A stretch of 64,000 nt of DNA from Hyphomicrobiales bacterium (GTDB lineage: Bacteria; Pseudomonadota; Alphaproteobacteria; Rhizobiales; Rhizobiaceae), in assembly GCA_900465915.1 (NCBI GenBank), contig UBKJ01000018.1, positions 1 to 64,000 of the forward strand. Direction: 5' to 3'. Position numbers and translations under genes: made by a program. Under the pieces are notes generated by a model. The model ran no database searches, had not been told where the DNA came from, and saw only the letters and a list, made by a program, of their open reading frames with translations. Position 1 is the first letter of the stretch. Each line of letters opens with the position of its first letter. Positions 30,701-38,711 of this stretch are shown piece by piece.

Positions 30701-31051
30701 CTCGTCGAGCGCGCGAGCCCGCAAAGCGTAGACCGAGTTCGACAAATCGCCGTCCTTGCCGTCCTCGTATTCACGCACCAGCGCCTTGCGGGATTTCTCG
30801 TCGGCGGGCGCCAATCCATGCTCTGTCAGCAGATCGAGCAAGCGCCGCCGGCGCTTTAGATAGCGGTCACGCCGCCGGCGCGCTCCGCGCGCATCGCGAC
30901 GCGCCACCGCCAATGACGCCTTCGACTGCGGATCACGACCAGCCATCTCGGATTGCGAGAAAATACGAACGCCACTGGCGATAATGCTCGCTTCATCAAG
31001 AATCGCCCAGCCGATCGAGGCCGTTCCAAGATCTATCCCCAAGGTCTTCAT
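27770..31051 (-). CDS. cas9: CRISPR-associated endonuclease Cas9 (type II-C)
   Basis: This RNA-guided DNA endonuclease is 1093 residues, in the compact II-C size range. RuvC-I is MKTLGIDLGTASIGWAILDE with Asp7. The arginine-rich bridge helix is RRRRDRYLKRRRRLLDLLTE. RuvC-II is IAIEVGREL (Glu about 524). The HNH site is TDIDHILPYSK with His about 610 and NRLLCCTPCNREKKN after it. RuvC-III is DHRHHAIDAIVIA with Asp about 769. All catalytic residues are intact, so it should be active. I prefer the ATG at 31051 because GGGGGA lies 7-8 nt upstream. A GTG at 31066 would place this site inside the gene. Confidence 0.98.
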   Translation of the reverse strand: MKTLGIDLGTASIGWAILDEASIIASGVRIFSQSEMAGRDPQSKASLAVARRDARGARRRRDRYLKRRRRLLDLLTEHGLAPADEKSRKALVREYEDGKDGDLSNSVYALRARALDEALTPYEIGRAIFQLNQRRGFKSNRKTDSNDPEQGKIATAIHVLDAKMDEDKARTFGEWLHMRRLKGLSVRARMTADGDSYDFYPSRAALEREFDRLMASQKRFHPDLLNSSVIDDIRKVVFHQRPLKPVQPGKCSYNHRESRLPKAHPLFQKFRLLKEVNELEIVGEDQRYVKLTPAQRDVLTLALRTGLTKQGRLPFSKLRSILKLGKEVRFNKEKDNRTDLEGDVIHFRVSRPDCFGNRWAAMPVEEQAAVTEKLRTEPDYSALLDWLKNEAGLDEAHARAVADTPVPDGFGRMGPSALSALADAMEHEIDAQGFVITEAEAAKRVYGRTNSEADPGRKGVDQLPKYQEVLQRHIPPGTGEPDDPYDEYMGRITNPTVHIALNQLRRLVNALIRKYGKPNKIAIEVGRELKLNEKQRNEVNREIGQNTRAAMARGQQLVEIFKQPNTGYNRLRLELWEDLNREQPLKRLCTYCGKAIAAHMLFNGETDIDHILPYSKTLDDSKANRLLCCTPCNREKKNYAPANVLQWRDHYGEILARATALPKNKQWRFAEDAMTRYEAEGGFLARQLTDMQYISRLALTYLAHLYDYEEPDLDGVYKRHDRVRALPGRMTEMLRRQWALNELLHGHNLAGGDGAKEKNRLDHRHHAIDAIVIACTSQSLINRLSTAAGEAEERGAARVVERIDPPWPSFREDVREAVNAIVVSHKPDHGTASRSGYDKGRGQTAGKLHNDTAYGETGEKDHNGNNLVVRRIAISDIKRSADIMKIRTNAHGHSELRDRLYEATRDLEGKAFEQAVTAFVKHDAKFKGIRHVRVTEVQNPVWITHGGGKYKKGYLPGGNDRFDVWELPDGKWDAEVVTTFDAHRPDFTPRMRIEHHNARKIMSLKKGDMIAYDDPDSGKRVIAIVRKFDQRNKQLYLDPHNEAGNLDQREKEKTYKPLRPMPNPLKKYRPRQVRVDEIGQVFDPGPWWEKRSD

Positions 31052-31085
31052 ATGATTATCCCCCACAAATCATTATTGCAATTCG

Positions 31086-31110
31086 TGTCAAATTGTAAGA
31101 AAATTGTCAA
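31086..31110 (-). promoter_or_regulatory. Probable cas9 promoter region
   Basis: On the minus strand two TTGACA hexamers (31110-31105 and 31091-31086) lie 19 bp apart in an AT-rich stretch just upstream of cas9, with TACAAT and AATAAT words between and after them. The exact -10 cannot be chosen by eye. The region lies downstream of the crRNA-like element, so the cas operon does not need to be read from the tracrRNA promoter. Confidence 0.45.
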
Positions 31111-31210
31111 CGCGAATTCGGTTTGCATATCTATGCCGTCGGGCCGACCCACCTGCGGTGCAGACCACGCAAAGCGATTCGTTGCATGTTATGTTGGACA
31201 AACAAGATGA

Positions 31211-31300
31211 CCTTACCATTGGGTAAGCAATGATCTGTGGTTGCGACCGGCCTGTATTTCTGAACAAAGCAAGGGAGAGCTTCAGCTCTCCCTTTTCGTT
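31211..31300 (+). ncRNA. crRNA-like (scaRNA-like) degenerate repeat with its own terminator
   Basis: A diverged copy of the CRISPR repeat lies at 31240-31265: GTTGCG, three changed bases, GGCCTG, one base deleted, then ATTTCTGAAC. Right after it comes a 10-bp perfect stem (AAGGGAGAGC 31271-31280 with GCTCTCCCTT 31285-31294) and a T-rich tail TTTTCGTTT, a good plus-strand terminator. Read on the plus strand it resembles a solitary crRNA, able to pair with the tracrRNA, with 31210-31239 in the spacer position. That position contains a small hairpin (CTTACC/GGTAAG). No clear promoter was found. It could instead be a second anti-repeat read on the minus strand. Confidence 0.45.
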
Positions 31301-31389
31301 TCAAAGAGACATTTTTTAAAACGGGAAGGAGCTGGCCCCAGAACTCAGGCCATAAAAACTTGCGCTTGATTATTCCAGAAACGCTCAAC

Positions 31390-31475
31390 GAAAAAGCGCC
31401 CGCCGAAGCGAGCGCCTTATTTGGTGCATATCTCAGCTTGTTAACGGCTGGACTGCGATTTCTGAACATCCGACG
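31390..31475 (-). ncRNA. Probable tracrRNA
   Basis: On the minus strand, 31468-31440 (GTTCAGAAATCGCAG, then TCCAGCCGTTAAC) is complementary to the first 27 nt of the CRISPR repeat with one bulge, one mismatch and one G-U pair. A short linker (AAGCTGAGATATGCACC) and an 8-bp perfect hairpin follow (GCGCTCGC-TTCG-GCGGGCGC, 31415-31396), with TTTTT after it (31395-31391). This is the layout of a short type II tracrRNA of about 86 nt. It lies between cas9 and the divergent helicase operon, transcribed in the same direction as cas9. Confidence 0.8.
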
Positions 31476-31480
31476 ACTAG

Positions 31481-31516
31481 CATATAGCTTATATGAAGGC
31501 AAATAAAAAAGAAGCA
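31481..31516 (-). promoter_or_regulatory. Candidate tracrRNA promoter
   Basis: On the minus strand TATATG (31486-31481) or TATAAG (31493-31488) can serve as -10 elements, with T-rich or TGCTTC -35 regions 17 bp upstream. Initiation about 7 nt after TATATG would start the RNA near 31475, just before the anti-repeat. The -35 match is weak. Confidence 0.4.
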
Positions 31517-31617
31517 GGCTTCGTCTCATTCACCATGCGTTTATTAGCGAACGGCGCAAAAGACGTTGTTTGATTGCGAGGAACTTTGCTAGCTTGCCCC
31601 GACTCGGGGGGGCCAAG

Positions 31618-34600
31618 ATGCATATAGATGATAATATTTTAGAAAATTCTGATATTTCCGCTGAGGAGGCAACCAAAAGGCCGGCCCTCGTCGCCGATAT
31701 CGCCGCGAGTTTCACCTACGCGTCCTATCAGAACGCCATACCGGTCGTCCGATCCATTTCGATCGAAAACGGCGGCGACGGCTATATCGAGAATTGCCGG
31801 ATCGAGCTGACCGCCTCGCCGGCGTTTCTGCGGGCGAAGACGTGGATGGTCGACCGGCTCGCGCCCGGCGACAAGCTTCCCTTGAGCGACAGGAAGATCG
31901 AGTTCGACGCCGCTTATCTCGCCGGCCTCAACGAGGCGGAACGCGGCGAGATCGTGCTGCGCCTGTCCTCGCACGGCGAAATGCTGGACGAAAAGCGCCT
32001 GTCGGTCCGGCTGCTCGCCCGTGACGAATGGGGTGGCGTCGCCGACATGGCGCAATTGCTTCCGGCTTTCGTCATGCCGAATGATCCAGGCGTGGCTCCC
32101 GTTCTCCGCTCTGCAGCAGAGCGGCTGGCCACGCATGGACATCCCAGCGGGATGGACGGCTATCAGTCGCAAAACCCGCAGCGCGCCTATATGCTGGCGG
32201 CGGCTATCTATTCGGCGGTGGCCGGAATGGATCTGCATTATGCGGAGCCGCCCGCCAGCTTCGAAAGCCGCGGCCAGAAGATCAGACGCCCCGGCCAGAT
32301 CGGCGAGCAACGGCTCGCCACATGCCTCGACACCACGCTCCTTTTCGCCGCAGCGCTGGAAGCGGCCGGCTTGAATCCGGTCATCCTGCTGTTCGACGGC
32401 CATGCGGCGGTCGGTGTCTGGCTGACCCAACGCACTTTCGCCAACGCGCTTGAAGCCGACCAGATGGAAGTCCGCAAGGCGCTGGCCTCGCGGGAGCTGA
32501 TCGTCTTCGAAACTACCGGCGTAACCCATCGTCCGCCCATGACGATGGAAGCGGCGCAGCAGGCGCTCAACCGCCGCCTCGCCGAAGAGGAAGCCCGCTC
32601 CTTCGTGGCGGCGCTCGACGTCCGGCGCGCGCGTAGCGGAGGCGTCACACCGCTGGCTTCCCATGAGCCGATCCGCCGTAGCAGCGTGGATGAGGAGACG
32701 ACGGACGTCGTGGACCTCCCTCTCCCGGCCCCACCCAGCCTGGGCGCGGCGCCGGCCGAGATCGTGGAGGTGAAACCCACCACGGCCGCGGGCCGCATCG
32801 ACCGTTGGCGGAAGAAACTGCTCGACTTGACGCTTCGCAACCGGCTGCTCAATTTTCCCGATTCCAAGAAAACGATCCCGTTTCTCTGCACTGACGTCGC
32901 CTATCTGGAGGACCGACTCGCCGACGGCGCGGCTGTTCGTATCATATCGCTGCCCGAGCAGAACCCGCTCGGCGAACGGGACGCCGCGCTTTATCGCGAC
33001 GTGCACGGCCGGGATATTCAGCGCGGCTTCGCCGCCGACGCGCTGAAAAGGGACGAGCTTCCTTCTACTCTCGTCGCCCGGGAGCTCGACGCCCGGCTGA
33101 TCGATCTCCATCGCCAGGTCCGCAACGATTTCGCCGAAGGCGGCGCGAATACGCTGTTCCTCGCCGTCGGCTTCCTGCGCTGGAAGAAGAAGCCGGAGGA
33201 CGAACGTAGCTATCGTGCGCCGCTTCTGCTGGTTCCGGTTAAGCTCGAACGCCGCAGCGCCAGTTCGCGCTTCGCCATCCGCTACCATGAAGACGAACCG
33301 CGCTTCAACGCGACGCTGCTCCAGTTCCTGGAGCGCGACTTCGACCTGAAGCTTCCCCAATTCGCCGGCGATCTTCCCCTCGATCAAAGCGGCGTCGACG
33401 TTCCGGGCGTCCTGGCCATGATGCGCCAGGCGGTCCGCGACGTGCCCGGCATGGAGGTCGTCGACGAAACCGCGCTATCCACCTTCTCCTTCGCAAAGTT
33501 CCTCATGTGGAAGGACCTGACGGAGCGCGTCGACGCCCTGCGCCAGAACAGGGTCGTCCGCCACCTGATCGATTCGCCGGAGCAGACCTTTCGGGCGGAC
33601 GGCGAGACGGCGCCGTTCCGCGACGAACGCGAACTGGATCGCGTCTATGCGCCGGCGGACATCGTCTGCCTCCTGCCCGCGGATTCGTCGCAGACGGCGG
33701 CCGCCCTCGCCGCGGCGGAAGGCCGGGATTTCGTGATCATTGGTCCGCCCGGAACCGGCAAGAGCCAGACCATCGCCAATATGATCGCCAATTGCCTTGC
33801 GGTCGGCAAGACGGTGCTGTTCGTCGCGGAGAAGACGGCGGCGCTCGACGTGGTCTATCGCCGCCTGCGCGAGCATGGCCTGGGTCATCATTGCATCGAG
33901 CTGCATTCGAACAAGTCGGACCGCCGCCATTTCCTTGGCCAGCTCAAGGCCGCCTGGGAACATAATGAGCGACCGGACATGACCGCATGGGTCGAGGTCA
34001 ATGAGCGTCTGCGCTTGCGACGCGACACGTTGAACGCCTATGTCGAGGCCCTGCACAAACGCTATCCGAACGGATGGACACCCTATCTGGCGCTGGGAAC
34101 CGCGCTCAAGGCCGCCGAAGCGCCAGCCCCGACCTTTTCCTGGACGGAACGGGACGCTCATGACGAGCAGACACTGCGCGCGCTCGAAGAACTCAGCGCT
34201 GAACTCGGCCTCGCCTACGCCAATGTCGAGCGCCGGCCGGCGCTGGCGCTGGTCGACGCCAGCGAGTGGAGCTCAGGCTGGCAGGACGATCTTCTTTCGG
34301 CGGCGCAGGCGCTGCGAGCCACGATCGACCCGCTCGCCCAATCCCTGACGCAATATCTCGCAGCGCTCGGCCTCAAGCCGCAGGAACCGTGCTCCCGGAC
34401 GGAGATCACGGCCCTGACGGCTTTGGCGACGGCTCTTCAGAACAGTCGGGGGCATGACGTCAGCATCGCTTTCGACAAGGATTTCGCGCGCTGCGCCGAG
34501 GCTCTGGACAAGCTTGCGCAGTCGATCGCAGCCTATCGCGAAGCCGAAGGAGGCCTCTCGGCCTCCTATGGCGCGGCTTCCATCCGTGATCTCGACCCAG

Positions 34601-37584
34601 ACGCGCTCGACCGCCAATTGCGGGAGGCCAACGCCTCGTTCTGGCCCCGGTCGGCGCTCGGCCGGCGCAAGGTGCAAAAACTTCTGCAAAGCTACGCTGC
34701 GCAAGGCGAAGCCGTGCCGGAGCGGGATATTCCATTGCTGCGGCGCATGAAGGAATGCCTGTCGGCGATAGGTCAGAACCTGCTGGCCGAAAAGTCCTTG
34801 CCCGTAGACGGGCTGTCCACCGACATCGCCGCCGTGGCGCAGATTCTTGCCCTGGCGCGCGAATTGCGCGACGCGCTCCGGCTTCCGGGGCGGGGCGCGG
34901 AGGACATGCAGGCCATGCTCCGCGCCGTCGCGGCCTGTCTGGACGGAATGCTTGACCATGACATGGTGCGGCAGGCCGGTGACGAATTTCTGGTAGCGGC
35001 GCAAGCCTTCCAGGCCGCGCGCCGGCGTTTTGCAAATGTCGCCGGGCAGGAAGAAGTTGCCGAATGCGAGGAACCCGACCTCGCGACGCTGAAGGAGCAG
35101 CTCGGCGCGCTTGTCGAAGCGCGGCATCTGCTGCGCGACTGGTCGGCATTGCGCCTTGTCAGGAAGCGGGCCATCGCCTCCAACCTGTCTTCGCTGGTGG
35201 AGCTTATAGAAAGCGACGCTATCCACCCTGGCGAGGCGCGCGCGTCGTTTCGGCTCGGCTACGCCCGCTGGTGGCTGCCCAAGGTGCTCGACGGCGATCC
35301 GGTTTTGCGCGATTTCCGCCGCTTCCAGCATGAGAACGCCATCCAGGAATTCCGCGAGATCGACGATCTGGTGCGCTCGCACGCCAGCCGGCGCGTCATC
35401 GGCGCGGTCGCGCATGGATTGCCCTCCGTGCAGGACGTTTCGCGTAATTCCGAGCTTGGACTGCTGCGCCACCAGATGGAGCTGCAACGGCCGAGCCAAT
35501 CGATACGCGACATGATCGGCAAGATGCCGCAAAGCTTTTCCAGGCTCGCGCCCTGCATGCTGATGTCGCCGCTTTCCATCGCCCAGTACCTGCCGCCCGA
35601 CCAGGCGCTGTTCGACGTGGTGATCTTCGACGAAGCCTCGCAGATCACTACCTGGGACGCGGTGGGCGCGATCGCGCGGGCGAGGCAGACCGTCATCGTC
35701 GGCGATCCGAAGCAATTGCCGCCGACGAACTTCTTCGGCCGCAACGAAGACGAGGAGGACGTGGTCGAGCACGAGCAGGATCTGGAGAGCATTCTCGATG
35801 AGGTCCGGGCCGCTGGTGTCCCCTTGCGTGACCTGAAATGGCATTATCGCAGCCGGAGCGAGTCGCTGATCGCCTTCTCCAACCATCATTACTATAAGAA
35901 CCAGCTGGTCACCTTCCCTTCGCCCGTTGTCGAGGACCGCGCTGTACGGTTGCACAAAGTTGCGAACGGCGTCTATGACCGTGGCAAGAGCCGGACCAAC
36001 CGCATCGAGGCGGAAGCTGTCGTGCAGGAGGCGATTTCCCGCATGAAGAGCTGGTTGAAACAACCGGAAGAGGCGCGTCCGACACTGGGCGTGATTACCT
36101 TCAACGCCCAGCAACAATCGCTCATTCTCGATCTTCTCGACGCTGAACGTCGGCGCGACCCGGAGCTGGAATGGTTCTTCACCGAAGAGCGCGTCGAACC
36201 GACCATCGTCAAGAACCTGGAGAACGTGCAGGGTGACGAACGCGACGTCATACTGTTCTCGATCACCTTCTGGAAGGACGCCGCCGGCAAGCTGGCGATG
36301 GATTTCGGCGCGCTCAATCGCGACGGCGGCGAGCGACGTCTCAACGTCGCCGTCACCCGTGCGCGACAGGAGCTCGTCGTCTTCTCCGGCTTCACCGCAG
36401 ACCAGATCGATCCCCGCCGCACCAAGGCGCTGGCCGTGCACCATCTGAAGACTTTCCTCGACTACGCCGAACGCGGCGCGATCGCTCTGCCTGCGGCCGA
36501 AACCGTGACGGACGGCGATTTCGAATCGCCCTTCGAGGAGGCCGTCGCCGAGCAATTGCGGCAACGTGGCTGGATCGTCACGCCGCAGGTGGGCGTTTCC
36601 GGCTTCCGGATCGATCTTGGCGTCCTCCATCCCGACCGGGCAGGTGGTTATCTGGCCGGCGTGGAATGCGACGGAGCCGCCTATCACAGTTCGGCTACAG
36701 CGCGGGACCGTGACAAGGTCCGCGAACAGGTGTTGAAGGGCCTGGGTTGGAACATCCTAAGGGTCTGGTCGACCGATTGGTGGTTCGACGCCATCGGCTG
36801 CGCGGAGCGGCTGCATGCCAGCCTTGAAGTGCTGCTAAAGGATAGCAGGTCTCGTCATGCCGCAGAACAGGAGGAGAGCGCCTCTCCTCACGAGACGGAA
36901 TCCGAAATGGAGGCAGAGGAGGAAATCGCCGACGACGCCTCTTTTGATCCGCTTCCGCCGCCGGTGGTCGCCGAGGCCGATTTTGCGCCGGCGAAGATGA
37001 TGGCGGCTTACGGCGTTTGCGAGGAACCGGCGACATACATATCCCAAGGTACGGACGCCGCCACGTGCCTATACCGCATCTCCGATCTCTCGGTCTTTCC
37101 GACCGATCCCGATCGGTTTTTTGAATTGGGCTACCGGGACGTACTGCGCGACATGATCAAGGCGGTGATCGAGGTTGAAAGCCCCTTGCGCGCCGATGTC
37201 CTTGCACAGCGCATCGCGCGTGCCCATGGCTGGCTGCGAACGGGTCCAAAAATCCGCGAACGCATCGATCTTCATCTGCGCGATACGGACAGGACCATGG
37301 AATCGAGCGGAGAATTTATCTGGAGAAAAGGAACCATCGCCGATATCCTACCCTGCCGGCAACCAGCTGACGAGGCCACGCGTCGATCCATCGGAGATAT
37401 GCCGCTCGCCGAACTCGCCGCCGCGGCGCTCGACAATCCCGGCTTGCTGGATGAACCCGATCCGGCGCGGGACCTTGCCCGGCTGCTGGGTGTGGAGCGT
37501 CTAACCGCCGTCTCCCGTGCGCGCCTCGACGAGGCGATCGCCAGAGCCCGCCGGCATATCGCAACCTCTCAACCTTCAGGATAG
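31618..37584 (+). CDS. Hhe-like defence protein: DUF4011, SF1 helicase, Vsr-like nuclease, DUF3320
   Basis: This 1988-residue protein is a probable anti-phage helicase-nuclease. Domains in order: a transglutaminase-like segment (RLATCLDTTLLFAAALEAAG, Cys236; LLFDGHAAVGVWL, His262); DUF4011 (WRKKLLDLTLRNRLLNF from residue 397); a split SF1 helicase with GPPGTGKSQTIANMI at 709, FDEASQIT (Asp1338-Glu1339), VGDPKQLPPTNFF, WHYRSRSESLIAFSN, VQGDERDVILFS and LNVAVTRARQELVVF; a Vsr/MTES_1575-type nuclease at about 1640-1735 (FRIDLGVLHPD, GVECDGAAYHSS, GWNILRVWSTDWW); and a C-terminal DUF3320-like region (DVLAQRIARAHGWLRTGPKI). This order matches the known DUF4011-helicase-Vsr defence protein. The ATG at 31618 follows GGGGGGGCC; a TTG at 31570 is less likely. 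The next gene starts 2 bp after the stop. Confidence 0.9.
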   Translation: MHIDDNILENSDISAEEATKRPALVADIAASFTYASYQNAIPVVRSISIENGGDGYIENCRIELTASPAFLRAKTWMVDRLAPGDKLPLSDRKIEFDAAYLAGLNEAERGEIVLRLSSHGEMLDEKRLSVRLLARDEWGGVADMAQLLPAFVMPNDPGVAPVLRSAAERLATHGHPSGMDGYQSQNPQRAYMLAAAIYSAVAGMDLHYAEPPASFESRGQKIRRPGQIGEQRLATCLDTTLLFAAALEAAGLNPVILLFDGHAAVGVWLTQRTFANALEADQMEVRKALASRELIVFETTGVTHRPPMTMEAAQQALNRRLAEEEARSFVAALDVRRARSGGVTPLASHEPIRRSSVDEETTDVVDLPLPAPPSLGAAPAEIVEVKPTTAAGRIDRWRKKLLDLTLRNRLLNFPDSKKTIPFLCTDVAYLEDRLADGAAVRIISLPEQNPLGERDAALYRDVHGRDIQRGFAADALKRDELPSTLVARELDARLIDLHRQVRNDFAEGGANTLFLAVGFLRWKKKPEDERSYRAPLLLVPVKLERRSASSRFAIRYHEDEPRFNATLLQFLERDFDLKLPQFAGDLPLDQSGVDVPGVLAMMRQAVRDVPGMEVVDETALSTFSFAKFLMWKDLTERVDALRQNRVVRHLIDSPEQTFRADGETAPFRDERELDRVYAPADIVCLLPADSSQTAAALAAAEGRDFVIIGPPGTGKSQTIANMIANCLAVGKTVLFVAEKTAALDVVYRRLREHGLGHHCIELHSNKSDRRHFLGQLKAAWEHNERPDMTAWVEVNERLRLRRDTLNAYVEALHKRYPNGWTPYLALGTALKAAEAPAPTFSWTERDAHDEQTLRALEELSAELGLAYANVERRPALALVDASEWSSGWQDDLLSAAQALRATIDPLAQSLTQYLAALGLKPQEPCSRTEITALTALATALQNSRGHDVSIAFDKDFARCAEALDKLAQSIAAYREAEGGLSASYGAASIRDLDPDALDRQLREANASFWPRSALGRRKVQKLLQSYAAQGEAVPERDIPLLRRMKECLSAIGQNLLAEKSLPVDGLSTDIAAVAQILALARELRDALRLPGRGAEDMQAMLRAVAACLDGMLDHDMVRQAGDEFLVAAQAFQAARRRFANVAGQEEVAECEEPDLATLKEQLGALVEARHLLRDWSALRLVRKRAIASNLSSLVELIESDAIHPGEARASFRLGYARWWLPKVLDGDPVLRDFRRFQHENAIQEFREIDDLVRSHASRRVIGAVAHGLPSVQDVSRNSELGLLRHQMELQRPSQSIRDMIGKMPQSFSRLAPCMLMSPLSIAQYLPPDQALFDVVIFDEASQITTWDAVGAIARARQTVIVGDPKQLPPTNFFGRNEDEEDVVEHEQDLESILDEVRAAGVPLRDLKWHYRSRSESLIAFSNHHYYKNQLVTFPSPVVEDRAVRLHKVANGVYDRGKSRTNRIEAEAVVQEAISRMKSWLKQPEEARPTLGVITFNAQQQSLILDLLDAERRRDPELEWFFTEERVEPTIVKNLENVQGDERDVILFSITFWKDAAGKLAMDFGALNRDGGERRLNVAVTRARQELVVFSGFTADQIDPRRTKALAVHHLKTFLDYAERGAIALPAAETVTDGDFESPFEEAVAEQLRQRGWIVTPQVGVSGFRIDLGVLHPDRAGGYLAGVECDGAAYHSSATARDRDKVREQVLKGLGWNILRVWSTDWWFDAIGCAERLHASLEVLLKDSRSRHAAEQEESASPHETESEMEAEEEIADDASFDPLPPPVVAEADFAPAKMMAAYGVCEEPATYISQGTDAATCLYRISDLSVFPTDPDRFFELGYRDVLRDMIKAVIEVESPLRADVLAQRIARAHGWLRTGPKIRERIDLHLRDTDRTMESSGEFIWRKGTIADILPCRQPADEATRRSIGDMPLAELAAAALDNPGLLDEPDPARDLARLLGVERLTAVSRARLDEAIARARRHIATSQPSG

Positions 37585-37586
37585 CA

Positions 37587-38711
37587 ATGTTCCGCTTCAT
37601 CCATTCGAGCGATCTGCATCTGGGCAAGCGTTTCGGAAATTTCTCGGGCGACCTGCCGAGCCGGCTGCGCGAGGCGCGGCATGCGGTTATCGCACGGCTC
37701 GCCGGCCATGCGCGGGAGCAGGGCGCGCCCATCGTCCTTCTCGCCGGCGACACGTTCGACGCCGAGACGCCGGCGGCGGACGTCCGGCGGCAGGCGCTGG
37801 CCGAAATGGCGCATCATGCGGACGTTCGATGGGTGATCCTCCCCGGCAACCACGATTCGCTCCAGGCAATGCAGCTTTGGGCGACGCTCAAGGCCGAAGC
37901 GCCCGAAAACGTTATTCTCGCCACCGAGCCCCGGCCAATCCTTCTCACGCAGGATGTCATTCTCCTTCCCGCGCCCTGCACGACGCGACGGCCCGGCCGC
38001 GACCTGACCGAATGGATGGACGGCGCGGCGACGCCGGACGGCGCGATCCGAATCGGGCTGGCCCATGGCGCGGTCCAGAATTTTTCGGAAGAAGCGAGCG
38101 CATCCGACGTCATCACGCCGGACCGGGCGCGGCGCGCGGGGCTGGATTATCTGGCGCTCGGCGACTGGCACGGCGCGGTCGAGGTCGACGCGCGGACCCG
38201 CTACAGCGGAACGCCCGAACCGGACCGCTTCAAGCACGACCGGCCGGGAACCGCCCTGTTGGTGAACATCGCCGGCCCATCCGCGCCGCCGGAAGCGACA
38301 CCATTGCAGACGGCGAGCTTCGACTGGCGCACGCTGGAGCTGCACCTGCTCGACGGCGACGATCCCCTTCCCGCGCTGGCGGCCCTGCTGCCGGAAGCGC
38401 GCCGCCGCCGGCAGACGCTCGCCCGCGTCGTCGCGACCGGCCGCAGCCGCCTCCCCGCCCGCTCGGCGCTCGCCGAAGCCATCAACCAGGCGGAGCCGGA
38501 TTTCGCCTTTCTGGAGCTGGACGAAACCGGCCTTGCAACGGAATACGCCGTCGAGGATCTCGACCTGATCGACTGTGCCGGCGCGCTGCGCGACGCGGCC
38601 GATAGGCTTCTGGCCGAGGCCGAGGACGAAAGCCGCTCCGCGCAGGAGCGCGAAATCAGCCGCGCCGCGCTGGCGCGTCTTTATTCCTATGCGCAAACGG
38701 TGACGTCATGA
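37587..38711 (+). CDS. SbcD/Mre11/YhaO-like metallophosphoesterase DNA nuclease
   Basis: The 374-residue protein has the full two-metal phosphoesterase set: FIHSSDLHLGKRF (Asp, His), VLLAGDTFDAETP, VILPGNHDSLQAM, IGLAHGAVQNF and YLALGDWHGAVEV. This is the Mre11/SbcD/YhaO pattern of Mn-dependent DNA nucleases. The C-terminal 120 residues are a less conserved cap and possible ATPase-binding region. The AGGATAGCA before its ATG lies in the last codons of the upstream helicase gene, and its TGA overlaps the next ATG, so the three genes are translationally coupled. The chromosomal repair sbcD would not be expected in such a setting. Confidence 0.88.
   Translation: MFRFIHSSDLHLGKRFGNFSGDLPSRLREARHAVIARLAGHAREQGAPIVLLAGDTFDAETPAADVRRQALAEMAHHADVRWVILPGNHDSLQAMQLWATLKAEAPENVILATEPRPILLTQDVILLPAPCTTRRPGRDLTEWMDGAATPDGAIRIGLAHGAVQNFSEEASASDVITPDRARRAGLDYLALGDWHGAVEVDARTRYSGTPEPDRFKHDRPGTALLVNIAGPSAPPEATPLQTASFDWRTLELHLLDGDDPLPALAALLPEARRRRQTLARVVATGRSRLPARSALAEAINQAEPDFAFLELDETGLATEYAVEDLDLIDCAGALRDAADRLLAEAEDESRSAQEREISRAALARLYSYAQTVTS

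Noticed and set aside
31240-31300. The plus-strand degenerate repeat as the main tracrRNA
   Set aside because: It would require crRNAs from the minus strand. Repeat orientation (GTTG start), the repeat-borne promoter and the better complementarity and terminator at 31390-31475 all favour the minus-strand RNA. It is kept as a crRNA-like candidate.
31131-31529. A 132-codon minus-strand frame upstream of cas9
   Set aside because: It covers the tracrRNA, its terminator and the degenerate repeat. It has no recognisable domain or ribosome-binding site.
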